Shown here piece by piece: positions 16,859-26,753 of a stretch of 64,000 nt of DNA (the first letter of the stretch is position 1; the number at the start of each line of letters is the position of its first letter). The position numbers and the translations under genes were made by a program. Below the pieces are notes generated by a model. The model was given only the letters and a program-made list of their open reading frames with translations, was not told the origin of the DNA and did no database searches. The DNA comes from Salegentibacter sp. R32 (GTDB lineage: Bacteria; Bacteroidota; Bacteroidia; Flavobacteriales; Flavobacteriaceae), in assembly GCF_008692195.1 (NCBI RefSeq), contig NZ_RXOM01000060.1, positions 124,001 to 188,000 on the forward strand, written 5' to 3'.

Positions 16859-18475
16859 ATGAAAAATAAACTAATAAAAGTACATCCAGAAGATAATGTA
16901 GCCATTGCGTTAACCGATTTATGGCAAGGAGATAAACTTGATTTTGAAGGAGAAGAAGTTATCATTCTATCAGATGTAAAAGCAAAACATAAAATCACAA
17001 TGGTTGATTTACAACCAGAAGATAAGATTTTTATGTATGGGGTTTTGGTAGGAAAAGCTACCGAAAACATTAAGCGTGGCGATGTACTTACCGTAGACAA
17101 TGTAAAACATCAAGCCAGTACGACTTCTACAAAAACCGAAACCACAAGCTGGGAAGCACCTGATATTTCAAAGTGGAAAGACCGTACCTTTATGGGCTAT
17201 CACCGTAATGACGGTCAAGTAGGAACGCAAAATGTATGGTTGTTTTTTCCGTTGGTTTTTTGTGAAAACAGAAATGTAGAATTACTGAAAGATGTATTTG
17301 AAAAAGAACTCTCTTTTCATAAATCTAGCAAGCAGCGAAAGTTACTTCGGAATTTAATTAGCGGAGAAAATATTGAATTAAGCGAAGACAAAACACCAGA
17401 TGAAGAGCCAATTTTCGATAATGTAGAAGTACGTTTTATTACGCATCAAGGAGGTTGTGGAGGTATTCGTCAAGATTCGGTTGCTTTATCAAAATTGTTG
17501 GCCGGTTATGTAAACAATCCAAACGTAGCGGGTGCAACTGTATTAAGTTTAGGTTGTCAGAATTTACAAATCGATATTTTTCAGAATGCGTTAGATGCGA
17601 TTAATCCAGGTTTAGATAAGCCTGTTTTGATTTACGAACAGCAACAAGAAGGAACAATTGACGATATGTTGAACAAAATCATCAGGGATTCTTTCGACGG
17701 CATTAAAAAAGCAAATGAAATTCAGCGAAAGCCGGCACCATTATCAAAACTGAAGTTAGGTTTAGAATGTGGAGGTTCTGATGGTTTTTCAGGAATTTCA
17801 GCAAATCCATCATTAGGTTATGCTTCCGATTTGCTTTCAGCCTTAGGAGGTTCACCAATATTATCTGAATTTCCGGAGTTATGTGGAGTAGAGCAGGAGT
17901 TGGTGAATCGTTGTGTAGATGAAGAAAAAGCGAAACGTTTCTTAGAGTTGATGCGTGCTTATGAAGATTCTGCAGAGGCAGCCGGTTCAGGTTTCGATAT
18001 GAATCCTTCTCCCGGAAACATCAAAGATGGATTAATTACCGATGCGATGAAGTCAGCCGGAGCTGCTAAAAAAGGAGGAACTTCACCTATTCAAGATATT
18101 TTAGATTATGGTGAATATGTGACCAAACCGGGCTTAAACTTGTTGTGCACACCGGGGAATGATGTAGAAAGTACCACAGCAATGGTGGGTTCAGGGGCAA
18201 ATATGGTAGTTTTTACCACCGGATTGGGAACACCAACAGGAAATCCGATTGCCCCGGTAATAAAAGTAGCTTCCAATTCAATTTTAGCCGGAAGAATGCC
18301 CGATATTATTGATATTGATAGCGGAGCCGTAATTAAAGGCGAGAAAACTATTGAAGAAATGGGAGAAGAAATCCTTGAATATATTATTGATGTGGCCAGC
18401 GGAACTAAAACCGCTAAAGCCGATCAAAATGATCAAAACGATTTTATTCCTTGGAAACGAGGGGTTTCTCTATAG
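16859..18475 (+). CDS. uxaA: Altronate dehydratase UxaA
   Basis: UxaA dehydrates D-altronate to KDG and closes the galacturonate branch. I place the start at ATG 16859, giving KNKLIKVHPEDNVAIAL; the frame runs 9 bases further upstream to a TTG that is less likely. The 538-residue protein has an N-terminal SAF domain (about residues 5-90). A large UxaA domain follows with THQGGCGGIRQD, SLGCQNLQID and LGLECGGSDGFSGISANP, whose cysteines are the probable metal ligands. The conserved tail ends IPWKRGVSL. Its last 32 bases overlap the 3' end of the convergent LacI gene. Confidence 0.97.
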   Translation: MKNKLIKVHPEDNVAIALTDLWQGDKLDFEGEEVIILSDVKAKHKITMVDLQPEDKIFMYGVLVGKATENIKRGDVLTVDNVKHQASTTSTKTETTSWEAPDISKWKDRTFMGYHRNDGQVGTQNVWLFFPLVFCENRNVELLKDVFEKELSFHKSSKQRKLLRNLISGENIELSEDKTPDEEPIFDNVEVRFITHQGGCGGIRQDSVALSKLLAGYVNNPNVAGATVLSLGCQNLQIDIFQNALDAINPGLDKPVLIYEQQQEGTIDDMLNKIIRDSFDGIKKANEIQRKPAPLSKLKLGLECGGSDGFSGISANPSLGYASDLLSALGGSPILSEFPELCGVEQELVNRCVDEEKAKRFLELMRAYEDSAEAAGSGFDMNPSPGNIKDGLITDAMKSAGAAKKGGTSPIQDILDYGEYVTKPGLNLLCTPGNDVESTTAMVGSGANMVVFTTGLGTPTGNPIAPVIKVASNSILAGRMPDIIDIDSGAVIKGEKTIEEMGEEILEYIIDVASGTKTAKADQNDQNDFIPWKRGVSL

Positions 18476-19499
18476 TTTCACGATTAGAAGAATCTCTAAT
18501 ATAAAGTTCGGGAGCAAGTACTACTTTCTTTTCTATAGTAAGTGTCTTGCTCCCTTGTATTTGTTCTAAAAATACTTTTGCTGCATTTCTTCCCATATCT
18601 ACCGGAGTTTGATCTACGGAAGTGATAGGTAATTCCATGTATTTGGTAAAGGGTTCATTACTAAAACCAACTACACAAACTTCATCTGGGATTTTAACCC
18701 CCATTTTTTTCAACTCTTGAATTGCACCTAAAGCTGCATAATCACTAGCAGAAAATATAGCATCAGGTTTTATGCGGTGATTCCATAAATCTCTAACCGC
18801 TGAAGCTCCAGACTCTAATTTACTATTTACCTGTAGGCTGAATTCTTTTATGGCTTCAATGCCATAGTCTTTCATAGCAGCAATATAACCTTCATATCGA
18901 TTTTTATAAATTTCTAAGTTTAAATCACCTGAAAAATGGGCAATCTTCTTACACCCCTGTTTTATTAAATGTTCAGTGGCTAAATATCCTCCCCGGAAAT
19001 CATCTATAGTAACAGAACTTAAACCTGCAACATCTTTTTTACGGTCAAAAAATACCAGAGGAGTATTCTCACTTAATACTTTTTCGATATGATCGGTCTT
19101 TTGCGTTGTTTTTGCCACTGACATAAAAATACCATCTACTTGAGTATTTAATAAAGTATTGATTTGGTTGATTTCATTATTAACATCTTCGTGACTTTGG
19201 CAAATAATTACATGATACCCGTGCGGAGAAAGCTCCTCTTCAATCCCACGAATAACGGAAGAGAAAAAATTACGGTTAATATAGGGGACAATAACCCCTA
19301 CATTATGAGTTTTTCCACTTTTAAGTGCTTGCGCTAATTTATTCTGCTTATAATTCATTTTAGCTGCTGTTTTCATCACCAGCTTTCTTGTTTTTAAGCT
19401 AATTTTTGGGTTATTATTTAACGCTCTTGAAACGGTAGCAGCACTAATATTTAGTTTTTTTGAAATATCGTAAATTGTAACTTTCTCTTTTTCTGCCAT
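18444..19499 (-). CDS. LacI-family transcriptional regulator of the pectin locus
   Basis: The 351-residue protein has an N-terminal helix-turn-helix (VTIYDISKKLNISAATVSRALN, residues 6-27), a hinge helix region (MNYKQNKLAQALKSG), and a periplasmic-binding-like sensor domain (VGVIVPYINRNFFSSVIRGIEE). It lies between the uronate operon and the divergent SusCD operon. A palindrome of LacI type occurs before its own gene and before the three pectin units, so it is most likely their repressor. The inducer is probably KDG or a related uronate intermediate (inference). Its 3' end overlaps uxaA by 32 bases. Confidence 0.92.
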   Translation of the reverse strand: MAEKEKVTIYDISKKLNISAATVSRALNNNPKISLKTRKLVMKTAAKMNYKQNKLAQALKSGKTHNVGVIVPYINRNFFSSVIRGIEEELSPHGYHVIICQSHEDVNNEINQINTLLNTQVDGIFMSVAKTTQKTDHIEKVLSENTPLVFFDRKKDVAGLSSVTIDDFRGGYLATEHLIKQGCKKIAHFSGDLNLEIYKNRYEGYIAAMKDYGIEAIKEFSLQVNSKLESGASAVRDLWNHRIKPDAIFSASDYAALGAIQELKKMGVKIPDEVCVVGFSNEPFTKYMELPITSVDQTPVDMGRNAAKVFLEQIQGSKTLTIEKKVVLAPELYIRDSSNRETIEKPLVSKE

Positions 19500-19520
19500 T
19501 TAAGTAGTAATTCAATTAAA

Positions 19521-19534
19521 TGTAATCGATTGAA
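19521..19534 (-). promoter_or_regulatory. LacI-family operator, copy 2 (before the regulator gene)
   Basis: TGTAATCGATTGAA on the + strand differs by one base from copy 1. It lies 22-35 bases upstream of the LacI start codon, where binding would repress the regulator's own gene. No clear TAnnTTTG element abuts it, unlike the other three copies. Its centre is 196 bases from the copy before SusC, so looping between the two is possible. Confidence 0.65.
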
Positions 19535-19684
19535 ATTTGATGATTAAATCAGTCTCCTATTGGCTCAAGATACTATTTATTTTTATTTTATACTTATTAT
19601 AATGACAAATTTATACCATGAATTGTATATTATTCATACTTTAAAAACTTGTAATTAACTTTTTATTAATTTTTATAACATTTT

Positions 19685-19716
19685 TTTTGCATATTGATAA
19701 TAAATATTTACTTTAG
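19685..19716 (+). promoter_or_regulatory. Promoter of the SusC-SusD operon
   Basis: TTTTG (19685-19689), a 19-base spacer and TACTTTAG (19709-19716) give a Bacteroidota-type -33/-7 promoter, one base off TAnnTTTG. The operator starts at the next base. Confidence 0.6.
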
Positions 19717-19730
19717 TGCAATCGATTACA
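19717..19730 (+). promoter_or_regulatory. LacI-family operator, copy 3 (SusC operon)
   Basis: TGCAATCGATTACA is the exact reverse complement of copy 1 and is identical to copy 4. It touches the -7 element and lies 49 bases before the SusC start codon. Confidence 0.8.
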
Positions 19731-19779
19731 AAAATTATTTTTAATTGAATTATTAAGAGTATATAACCAAATACAAATT

Positions 19780-22700
19780 ATGAACAGAAAGTTTACAATT
19801 CTTTATTTTTATGGGATGCTATTGGCATTCATGATTAGCCCACATATAGGATATTCCTATAGTGGGGAAAAAGATTTTGAAAAAACAGATCGCAACGAAA
19901 AAAATCAACAGGAAGTCCGGGTTCGGGGTGTGGTTTTAGATGACCAAGGTGTTCCATTGGTAGGAGTTACTGTTATGGAGGAAGGTACTTCTAATGGAAC
20001 AACAACTGATTTTGATGGTAATTACGAAATCGTTGTAGCTGATAATGAGAGCGTTTTGAAATTTTCATATGTAGGATTTCAAACGATTTCGCAACCGGTA
20101 GGAGAAAAAAGAAATATTGATATTACCCTTGAGCCAAGTACCAATGAGTTGGAAGAATTGGTGATTGTGGGGTATTCTAAAGTTTCTAGAGAAGAGTTAA
20201 CTTCAGCGGTGGCTACAGTAAAAGCGGAACAAATTAAGGATATGCCGGTAAATAGTGCTGCAGAAGCAATTCAGGGTCGTTTGGCCGGGGTTCGGGTAAC
20301 TCAATCTGAAGGAGCTCCTGGAGCAGATGTGAGTATTCGAGTTCGTGGAGGAACTTCAATTACTCAAGATAATAGTCCGTTATTTATCGTAGATGGTATT
20401 CAGGTAGAAAACGCATTGTCGATACTTTCGCCACAAGAGATTGAATCTATAGATGTTTTAAAAGATGCGGCGTCTACTTCTATTTACGGTGCGCGTGGTG
20501 CGAATGGGGTAGTTTTAATTACCACTAAAGGAGGAAAGGCTATGCCTACTCAGGTAACTTATAATGGTTATACAGGTTTTAGGAAAATAGTGAATAAATT
20601 AGATGTAATGAATCCTTATGATTTTGTGCAATATCAATATGAATTGTACAATTTTCCTGAAGATGAACAATTAGCAAATACTTTTATGGAAAGATACGGT
20701 AGATATCAAGATCTTGATATCTATAGAAGTGTAGAAGAAAGAGATTGGCAAGATGAAATATTTGGAAGGGAAGCACTTAACCAAACTCATAACTTGACAG
20801 TTACAGGTGGAGATGCTAAAACTACCTTCAGTCTTAGTTTGAACCACGTGGAAGAAGAGGGAATTATGCTGAATTCTGGATATAAAAGGAGTTTAGCTAA
20901 CTTTAAAATGGATCATAAATTAAGTGATAAAATTAAATTTGGTATAAACTCCAGATATAGTAGAAGAAAAATAACCGGAGCGGGAACATCTTCTTCAGGA
21001 TCTCAAAAATCTAACAGATTGCGTAATGCGGTAAGGTATCAACCTTTTGTAGGTCCTAATAATCAGAGTTTTGTAGATGTGTTTGATCCTAATTATGCAA
21101 CTTTGACTAACTTAGTGAATCCATTAATGTTGGTGAATGATGAGATTAAAAGAGATTATAGAAACGATTTAATTTTAAACAGTTATGTCTCTTTTGAGGT
21201 TTTAGATAACCTTACGTTTAAAACAGTAGCTGGTTATGTACAACAGGATAGAAAGGAAAATGAGTTTATGGGAACGGTAACAAGTGTAGCAAGATCTAAT
21301 GCAAATTTACCTGTGGTTGACTTAAATAGGAGTCAATCTAGAAGGGTTACCAATTCTAATACGTTAAATTATAGTAATAATTTTGGGGATCACAGTATAG
21401 ATTTGCTGGTTGGGCAAGAAACCGTTAGAACAGAAAATGAGTCGGAGAGAATTTATGTGAAGTGGTTGCCGGAAAATATAACGCCGGATAAAGCTTTTGC
21501 AAATATACAGAGTGCCGTTCCTCCGGAAGGTATGGTTCAGGATGCTCCAAGTAGCTCTATGTTACCAGACCGTTTAGCTTCATTTTTTGGTAGAGCGCAT
21601 TATTCTTACAAAAAGAAATATTTAGCTACTTTTTCAGTAAGACGTGATGGTTCAAGTGTATTTGGGCCAAAAAATCGTTTTTCTACTTTCCCATCGGTAT
21701 CTTTAGCATGGAATGTGTATAAAGAAAACTTTATGCAAAGTGCTGATTGGTTATCTAACCTAAAATTAAGATTTAGTTATGGTGAGGTAGGAAACAATAG
21801 AATTCCAGCATTTTTATATAATACATATTTCAACTCTTCTAGTGATAATGGCTATGCTTTCGGGCAATCGGTACAACCGGGCTCTGCACCGCCATCAGAA
21901 TTAGCTAATCCAAATGTAAAATGGGAATCTACTATTTCTAAAAACCTTGGTATAGATTTTGGTTTTTTTGACAACAGAGTGTATGGTAGTTTAGATGCCT
22001 ATATTACAGATACAGAAGATTTATTGTTAAGAGCTAAAATTCCTCAAACCAGTGGTTATGATTATCAATATCAAAACTCAGGAAAAACAAGAAATAAAGG
22101 ATTGGAATTAGCTTTGGGGGCAACGATTGTTGATACTGACGATTTTACTTGGCAAGCTAATTTTAATATCTCTACCAATGAAAATAGAATAATTAGTTTA
22201 GGAAGAAATACCACGGGAGAAGATTTAGAATTTTACTATGAAAGTTCAGGATGGGTAAATGATATTAGAGATTTTAAGGTAGAAGTAGGAGCTCCGGTTG
22301 GTCAATACTATGGTTATGTGACTGATGGTTTTTATGATTTAGACGATTTTACGTATGATGCAACGACACAAGAATATACATTAAGAGATGATGTGCCTAG
22401 TTCTAGCGCAGTAGCGTTGGGATCAAAAGGGGTTAATCCTGGAGATTTGAAGTTAAAAGATTTGAATGGCGATGGGATCATTGATGATAATGATAAAAAA
22501 GTACTTGGTGATGCTCAGCCAGATTTCTTCGGAGGCTTAAATCAACAATTTAGATACAAAAATTTTGATTTAAGTATGTTCTTTAATTTCTCTGTAGGAA
22601 ACGATGTATATAACGCCAATAAAGTTGAATTTACTACACAGTATCTTTATAGAGATAACAATATGTTAGAAGTAATGAATAACCGTTGGAAATGGTTTGA

Positions 22701-23064
22701 TACAAATGGAAATAAAGTTACAGATCCTCAAGCCTTAGCAGATTTAAACCAGAATACAACTATATGGACCCCATCTAGCGGTCAATATATTTTACACTCT
22801 TATGCTATTGAAGACGGATCTTTCTTAAGATTGAGTAACCTTACTTTTGGTTATTCACTTCCGGATAGTGTATTAGAAAAGATAGGATTTATTTCAAACT
22901 TTAGAATTTATGGTACCGTAAATAATGTATTTACGTTAACAAATTACACAGGATATGATCCTGAAGCAAATACAAGAAGAAGTAATCCGTTAACTCCCGG
23001 TGTAGATTATGCAGCATATCCGAGAAGTAGGTTCTACTTAGCCGGAGTAAACGTAACATTTTAA
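19780..23064 (+). CDS. SusC/RagA-type TonB-dependent outer-membrane transporter
   Basis: The 1094-residue protein has a signal peptide (residues 1-26). A CarboxypepD_reg-like domain (VRVRGVVLDDQGVPLVGVTV..GTTTDFDGNYEI) follows, then a TonB plug with the SusC motif SIRVRGGTSITQDNSPLFIVDG and KDAASTSIYGARGANGVV. A 22-strand barrel ends in an aromatic-Phe terminus (LAGVNVTF). It imports oligosaccharides bound by the partner SusD across the outer membrane. As the only SusC in the pectin locus, it is the probable importer of oligogalacturonides. An operator-controlled promoter precedes it, and SusD follows after 14 bases. Confidence 0.97.
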   Translation: MNRKFTILYFYGMLLAFMISPHIGYSYSGEKDFEKTDRNEKNQQEVRVRGVVLDDQGVPLVGVTVMEEGTSNGTTTDFDGNYEIVVADNESVLKFSYVGFQTISQPVGEKRNIDITLEPSTNELEELVIVGYSKVSREELTSAVATVKAEQIKDMPVNSAAEAIQGRLAGVRVTQSEGAPGADVSIRVRGGTSITQDNSPLFIVDGIQVENALSILSPQEIESIDVLKDAASTSIYGARGANGVVLITTKGGKAMPTQVTYNGYTGFRKIVNKLDVMNPYDFVQYQYELYNFPEDEQLANTFMERYGRYQDLDIYRSVEERDWQDEIFGREALNQTHNLTVTGGDAKTTFSLSLNHVEEEGIMLNSGYKRSLANFKMDHKLSDKIKFGINSRYSRRKITGAGTSSSGSQKSNRLRNAVRYQPFVGPNNQSFVDVFDPNYATLTNLVNPLMLVNDEIKRDYRNDLILNSYVSFEVLDNLTFKTVAGYVQQDRKENEFMGTVTSVARSNANLPVVDLNRSQSRRVTNSNTLNYSNNFGDHSIDLLVGQETVRTENESERIYVKWLPENITPDKAFANIQSAVPPEGMVQDAPSSSMLPDRLASFFGRAHYSYKKKYLATFSVRRDGSSVFGPKNRFSTFPSVSLAWNVYKENFMQSADWLSNLKLRFSYGEVGNNRIPAFLYNTYFNSSSDNGYAFGQSVQPGSAPPSELANPNVKWESTISKNLGIDFGFFDNRVYGSLDAYITDTEDLLLRAKIPQTSGYDYQYQNSGKTRNKGLELALGATIVDTDDFTWQANFNISTNENRIISLGRNTTGEDLEFYYESSGWVNDIRDFKVEVGAPVGQYYGYVTDGFYDLDDFTYDATTQEYTLRDDVPSSSAVALGSKGVNPGDLKLKDLNGDGIIDDNDKKVLGDAQPDFFGGLNQQFRYKNFDLSMFFNFSVGNDVYNANKVEFTTQYLYRDNNMLEVMNNRWKWFDTNGNKVTDPQALADLNQNTTIWTPSSGQYILHSYAIEDGSFLRLSNLTFGYSLPDSVLEKIGFISNFRIYGTVNNVFTLTNYTGYDPEANTRRSNPLTPGVDYAAYPRSRFYLAGVNVTF

Positions 23065-23078
23065 AAAATTACAAACAC

Positions 23079-24902
23079 ATGAAAATGAAAACTAGATTTA
23101 TTTTATTCACATTGTTAATGGGGTTTACCCTTATTTCCTGTGAAGATTATTTAGACACAAAGAGTCTTTCAAAAGATTCTCAAGAAGATGTTTTTAACGA
23201 TGTTTCCAATACCTCTTCCGTAGTCGTAGCAATGTATGGAGAACTTATTGGAGATAATGGTTATGGTAATAGGTTGAGTGAAATATTACCCATGGCCGCA
23301 GATGATTTTGAAACTTCAGGAGATTACAATTGTAATGATAGAAGAGGGATAAGCATGTATGCTGCTTGTTCTTCTAATCCTGATTTAGATGATCCATTTA
23401 GACAGCTTTATAGCGGTATAGAGAGAGCTAATCTTTGTATTAAATACATTCCCACTTCAACCGTTTATCAAAATGGTTCACAAAGTGATAAAGATATGAT
23501 GGATCGTTATTTGGGAGAGGCTTTAACCTTAAGAGCACAATTTTATTACGAGCTTATTAGAAACTGGGGAGATGTACCTTTTCAAAACAAACCAGCTTCA
23601 GATTATGACAACCTGTTTTTAGCAAAAACAGATCGTGACGTTATCTATGAGCAATTGTTAGCAGATTTAGAAACCGCAGCTCAATATGTGCCTTGGAGAA
23701 CAGAAGCAAACATTCCACCTACACGATTAGATAAAGCAGCTGTAAAAGCTTTACGGGCAAGAATTGCAATGGCTAGAGCAGGATACTCTTTACGAAGAGA
23801 ATCTCAACAGATGGAACAAGGTTCTAACCCAGAAACTTATTACCAGATTGCCAGACAAGAATGTGCTGAAGTTATGGAACGTCGTGGAGATCACGATTTA
23901 AATCCGGATTTTGAAGATATTTTCCGTTCACTTCACGAAGGAAGAGCAGATAATACCAACGAAATTATTTTTGAAGTTGGAGCCTTTGGAGGTAACTCTA
24001 AAACCGATAGTAAATTAGGATATTATAATGGATTGGAACACGATAGAGCTTCCCAGTGGAATGGAGGAGGAGGTGTAAATGCCATCCCGGTATATTTCTA
24101 TGAGTTTGATAGAGATGATCAGAGAAGAGATGTAACTATCAATATTTTTGAAGTAAATGCAGATGAAATGACAGAAGTAGCAAGAGCTAATAGCTGGACA
24201 GATGGAAAATTCAGAAAATCTTGGACAAGTATTACCGGACCTTCACAAAACCTAGGAGTAAACTGGCCGATTATTCGTTTTTCAGATGTGCTATTAATGT
24301 TCGCTGAAGCAGATAACGAATTAAACAATGGTCCTTCAAATGAAGCTATAAGTGCTTTACAAGAAGTGAGAGCAAGGGCGTTTATCAATAATCCGGATGC
24401 AATGGATCCTATTCCAACCGGTCAGCAAGAATTTTTTGATGCAATCGTTCATGAAAGATACCTTGAGTTTGGAGGAGAAAGTATAAGAAAATACGACTTG
24501 ATTAGATGGAATTTATTAAATGAAAAATTCCAAGAAACTAGACAAGAATTAACCGACTTTATGAATGGTACTGGTGATTATTCAAACGTACCAGAGTATA
24601 TTTACTATGATGTAGCACCTTACGATCCTTCCTTATCAGCTCAAGAAGTTGTTGAAAGTTTAAATATTTTCTTTACCGGTAATGATGAATCTACTGTATT
24701 TTACAATCCTGCTCCAGATCCATCTCAAGTCCCTTCAGGATATTCTCAAGCCAGATGGAGAAGTGGTATCGAAGAGGAATATATTGATAGTGAGCGAAAA
24801 GGATTTATGCAATATTTTGAACCTAATAGAAAGGAACTATTACCGCTCTACGATGATATTGTGAATACAAACTATAACCTAACACAAGATTACGGTTACT
24901 AA
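23079..24902 (+). CDS. SusD/RagB-type surface glycan-binding lipoprotein
   Basis: The 607-residue protein has the lipoprotein signal FTLLMGFTLISC (lipidated Cys21) and the SusD/RagB fold. Visible are an N-terminal TPR-like region (LGEALTLRAQFYYELIRNWGDVPF), the internal KAAVKALRARIAMARAGYS, NWPIIRFSDVLLMFAEADNEL and the C-terminal HERYLEFGGESIRKYDLIRW. It sits on the cell surface as the lid of SusC and delivers the pectic oligosaccharide. It is longer than many SusD proteins (about 500-550 residues). Confidence 0.96.
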   Translation: MKMKTRFILFTLLMGFTLISCEDYLDTKSLSKDSQEDVFNDVSNTSSVVVAMYGELIGDNGYGNRLSEILPMAADDFETSGDYNCNDRRGISMYAACSSNPDLDDPFRQLYSGIERANLCIKYIPTSTVYQNGSQSDKDMMDRYLGEALTLRAQFYYELIRNWGDVPFQNKPASDYDNLFLAKTDRDVIYEQLLADLETAAQYVPWRTEANIPPTRLDKAAVKALRARIAMARAGYSLRRESQQMEQGSNPETYYQIARQECAEVMERRGDHDLNPDFEDIFRSLHEGRADNTNEIIFEVGAFGGNSKTDSKLGYYNGLEHDRASQWNGGGGVNAIPVYFYEFDRDDQRRDVTINIFEVNADEMTEVARANSWTDGKFRKSWTSITGPSQNLGVNWPIIRFSDVLLMFAEADNELNNGPSNEAISALQEVRARAFINNPDAMDPIPTGQQEFFDAIVHERYLEFGGESIRKYDLIRWNLLNEKFQETRQELTDFMNGTGDYSNVPEYIYYDVAPYDPSLSAQEVVESLNIFFTGNDESTVFYNPAPDPSQVPSGYSQARWRSGIEEEYIDSERKGFMQYFEPNRKELLPLYDDIVNTNYNLTQDYGY

Positions 24903-24913
24903 AAATTATAACA

Positions 24914-26626
24914 ATGAATATTTATAAATCAAATAAAACCATTTTTAGCAGAATTTTTATAGCACTGCTAGGCGTATTGGCGATATGGTCGTGCGAGAAA
25001 GACGATGATTATACGCCAGAGGGCGAAACTAGAATGTTTACCCCGGTAGAAATTAGTTCTCAAAGTTTTGAAGATCGAGTAGAGTTAACTTGGAGTCCTT
25101 CACTTTTTACAGATGGAATAAATGAAACCTATACAACCCAAGTATCAGAAGATTCTTTATTTTCAGATGAAAGTGAGGTAGTCTTAGAAAAAGTTACCGA
25201 TACTTCAGGAGTTGTTTTTACCGATCAAGAATTAGAAGTAAGAACAGATTATTTTATAAGAGTTAAAGCAAATTCTATAGATGACAGGCCAGAATCTAAA
25301 TGGAGTACCAGTACAGGTTTTTCCATTAGAGGAGTTCAAAAATTATATCCTATTTTAAGTCCTTCTATATTAGCGACCATGGTAAAATTAGAATGGGAAT
25401 ATACAGAAGGGGTTACAGAATTTAGATTTCAAGAATATACACAGGATGAAACAGATCCAACTTCAGAGCCTGTGTTAGTAGGTGATCCTATAGTCTTCCC
25501 TATTTCTGCTGAAGAAGAACAAAATGCAATGAAAACGGTGGAAGGTTTAGAACCTAATACAAAGTATTTTGTAGACTTATACAAAGGTCCGGTTAGTATT
25601 GGTTATAGAAGTTTTAAAACTAAAGAAGAAAGTGATTACGCTGTTGTACTGTCACCGGGTGACGATATCGTAACAACCGTAAACAATAGTCAAGATGGAG
25701 ATGTTATTGGTCTTGAGCCGGGACTATATGATGCAGAAGGCGATAGATTTCAAATTGATGGAAAAACCATTACAATAGAATCTATCTCTAACGATCCTAA
25801 TGATACAAAAATTAATTTTGAGGAATTTACCTTAAATGATAGTGGAGCAGGTATTACGTTAAGAGGCTTAGAGCTCGATGGTCAAAACGATGCCTTATAT
25901 CTTATTAACTTAACCAGTAGTAATGGTAATGGAGATCCTGCAGATTATACCGATGTCATGATAGATAATTGTATTGTTCATGATGTAGAAACAAGTGCAT
26001 TTAGAGCAAATAGAGGATCAGATGGAGCTTATTCTATGAATACTTTTACTATTCAATATTCTACCTTTTATAATTTTGCTCCTAATAGTTATGCATTTAT
26101 ACACGCAGAAGAGTTAGTGTTTAATGAATTGAAGTTATCCAACTCAACTTTCTATAAAGCAGGAGATATCTTTATACGTTATAGAAAAGATTTTGATAGT
26201 CCAATCCCAAATCCACTATTTACAATAGAATATTGTACTATTAATAGTATAGGTTTTAGTAACAATTATACATTGTTAGATTTAAACGATAAGCAAGCAA
26301 CTCTTAATTTTAGAAATAGCATTTTAGCTAATATTCCAAGAGAAGGAGGTACAGCTGAAACAGATTTGGTAAGAATGGATAATGAAACATCGGCGGCTTC
26401 TTTTTCTTTCAGTAATTTCTTCAACCTAACCAACGGAGATTTAGATGAACCTGAAGAAGTAATTATTCCAGAACCTGAAGAAGGATATATTACTTCTCAA
26501 AATATGTACAATATAGATTTAGGTTGGGATAACAATACCACAGATTTTACACTTCCTGCAGATTCAGAATTGCAAAATGCATCATCGACAGGAGGCGCAA
26601 TAGGAGATCCTAAATGGTGGTACTAA
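24914..26626 (+). CDS. SusE/F-like surface lipoprotein with FN3 and DUF4957/DUF5123 beta-helix
   Basis: The 570-residue lipoprotein (GVLAIWSC) follows SusD by 11 bases. Residues about 40-235 look like two fibronectin-III domains (SFEDRVELTWSPS; MVKLEWEYTEGVTEF). Residues about 240-500 form a right-handed beta-helix of the DUF4957 type (GDVIGLEPGLYDAEGDRFQIDGKTI is its first turn), and the end (STGGAIGDPKWWY) is a DUF5123-like cap. Proteins of this layout accompany SusCD pairs of pectin loci in Bacteroidota and are thought to bind glycan at the surface. No lyase catalytic residues are recognisable, so binding rather than cleavage is inferred. A terminator follows. Confidence 0.85.
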   Translation: MNIYKSNKTIFSRIFIALLGVLAIWSCEKDDDYTPEGETRMFTPVEISSQSFEDRVELTWSPSLFTDGINETYTTQVSEDSLFSDESEVVLEKVTDTSGVVFTDQELEVRTDYFIRVKANSIDDRPESKWSTSTGFSIRGVQKLYPILSPSILATMVKLEWEYTEGVTEFRFQEYTQDETDPTSEPVLVGDPIVFPISAEEEQNAMKTVEGLEPNTKYFVDLYKGPVSIGYRSFKTKEESDYAVVLSPGDDIVTTVNNSQDGDVIGLEPGLYDAEGDRFQIDGKTITIESISNDPNDTKINFEEFTLNDSGAGITLRGLELDGQNDALYLINLTSSNGNGDPADYTDVMIDNCIVHDVETSAFRANRGSDGAYSMNTFTIQYSTFYNFAPNSYAFIHAEELVFNELKLSNSTFYKAGDIFIRYRKDFDSPIPNPLFTIEYCTINSIGFSNNYTLLDLNDKQATLNFRNSILANIPREGGTAETDLVRMDNETSAASFSFSNFFNLTNGDLDEPEEVIIPEPEEGYITSQNMYNIDLGWDNNTTDFTLPADSELQNASSTGGAIGDPKWWY

Positions 26627-26688
26627 TCAAATTGTTTATTTAGAAATAGCCTTTAAGAAAGTGAAAGCTTTCAAAATAAACTAAACTT

Positions 26689-26740
26689 TGCCCTCTGAAT
26701 ATCTTTTGTGCAAGAATTGAATATTCAGGGGCATTTTTTT
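26689..26740 (+). terminator. Stem-loop terminator after the SusE/F-like gene
   Basis: TGCCC-t-CTGAATAT (26689-26702) pairs with ATATTCAGGGGCA (26721-26733) with one bulged T, and seven T follow. It lies 63 bases after the SusE/F-like stop and only 13 bases before the PL1-CE8 start codon, leaving no space for a separate promoter. It may act as a partial terminator or RNA-stabilising end for the SusCDE message. Confidence 0.75.
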
Positions 26741-26753
26741 AAAAACCTTGAGA

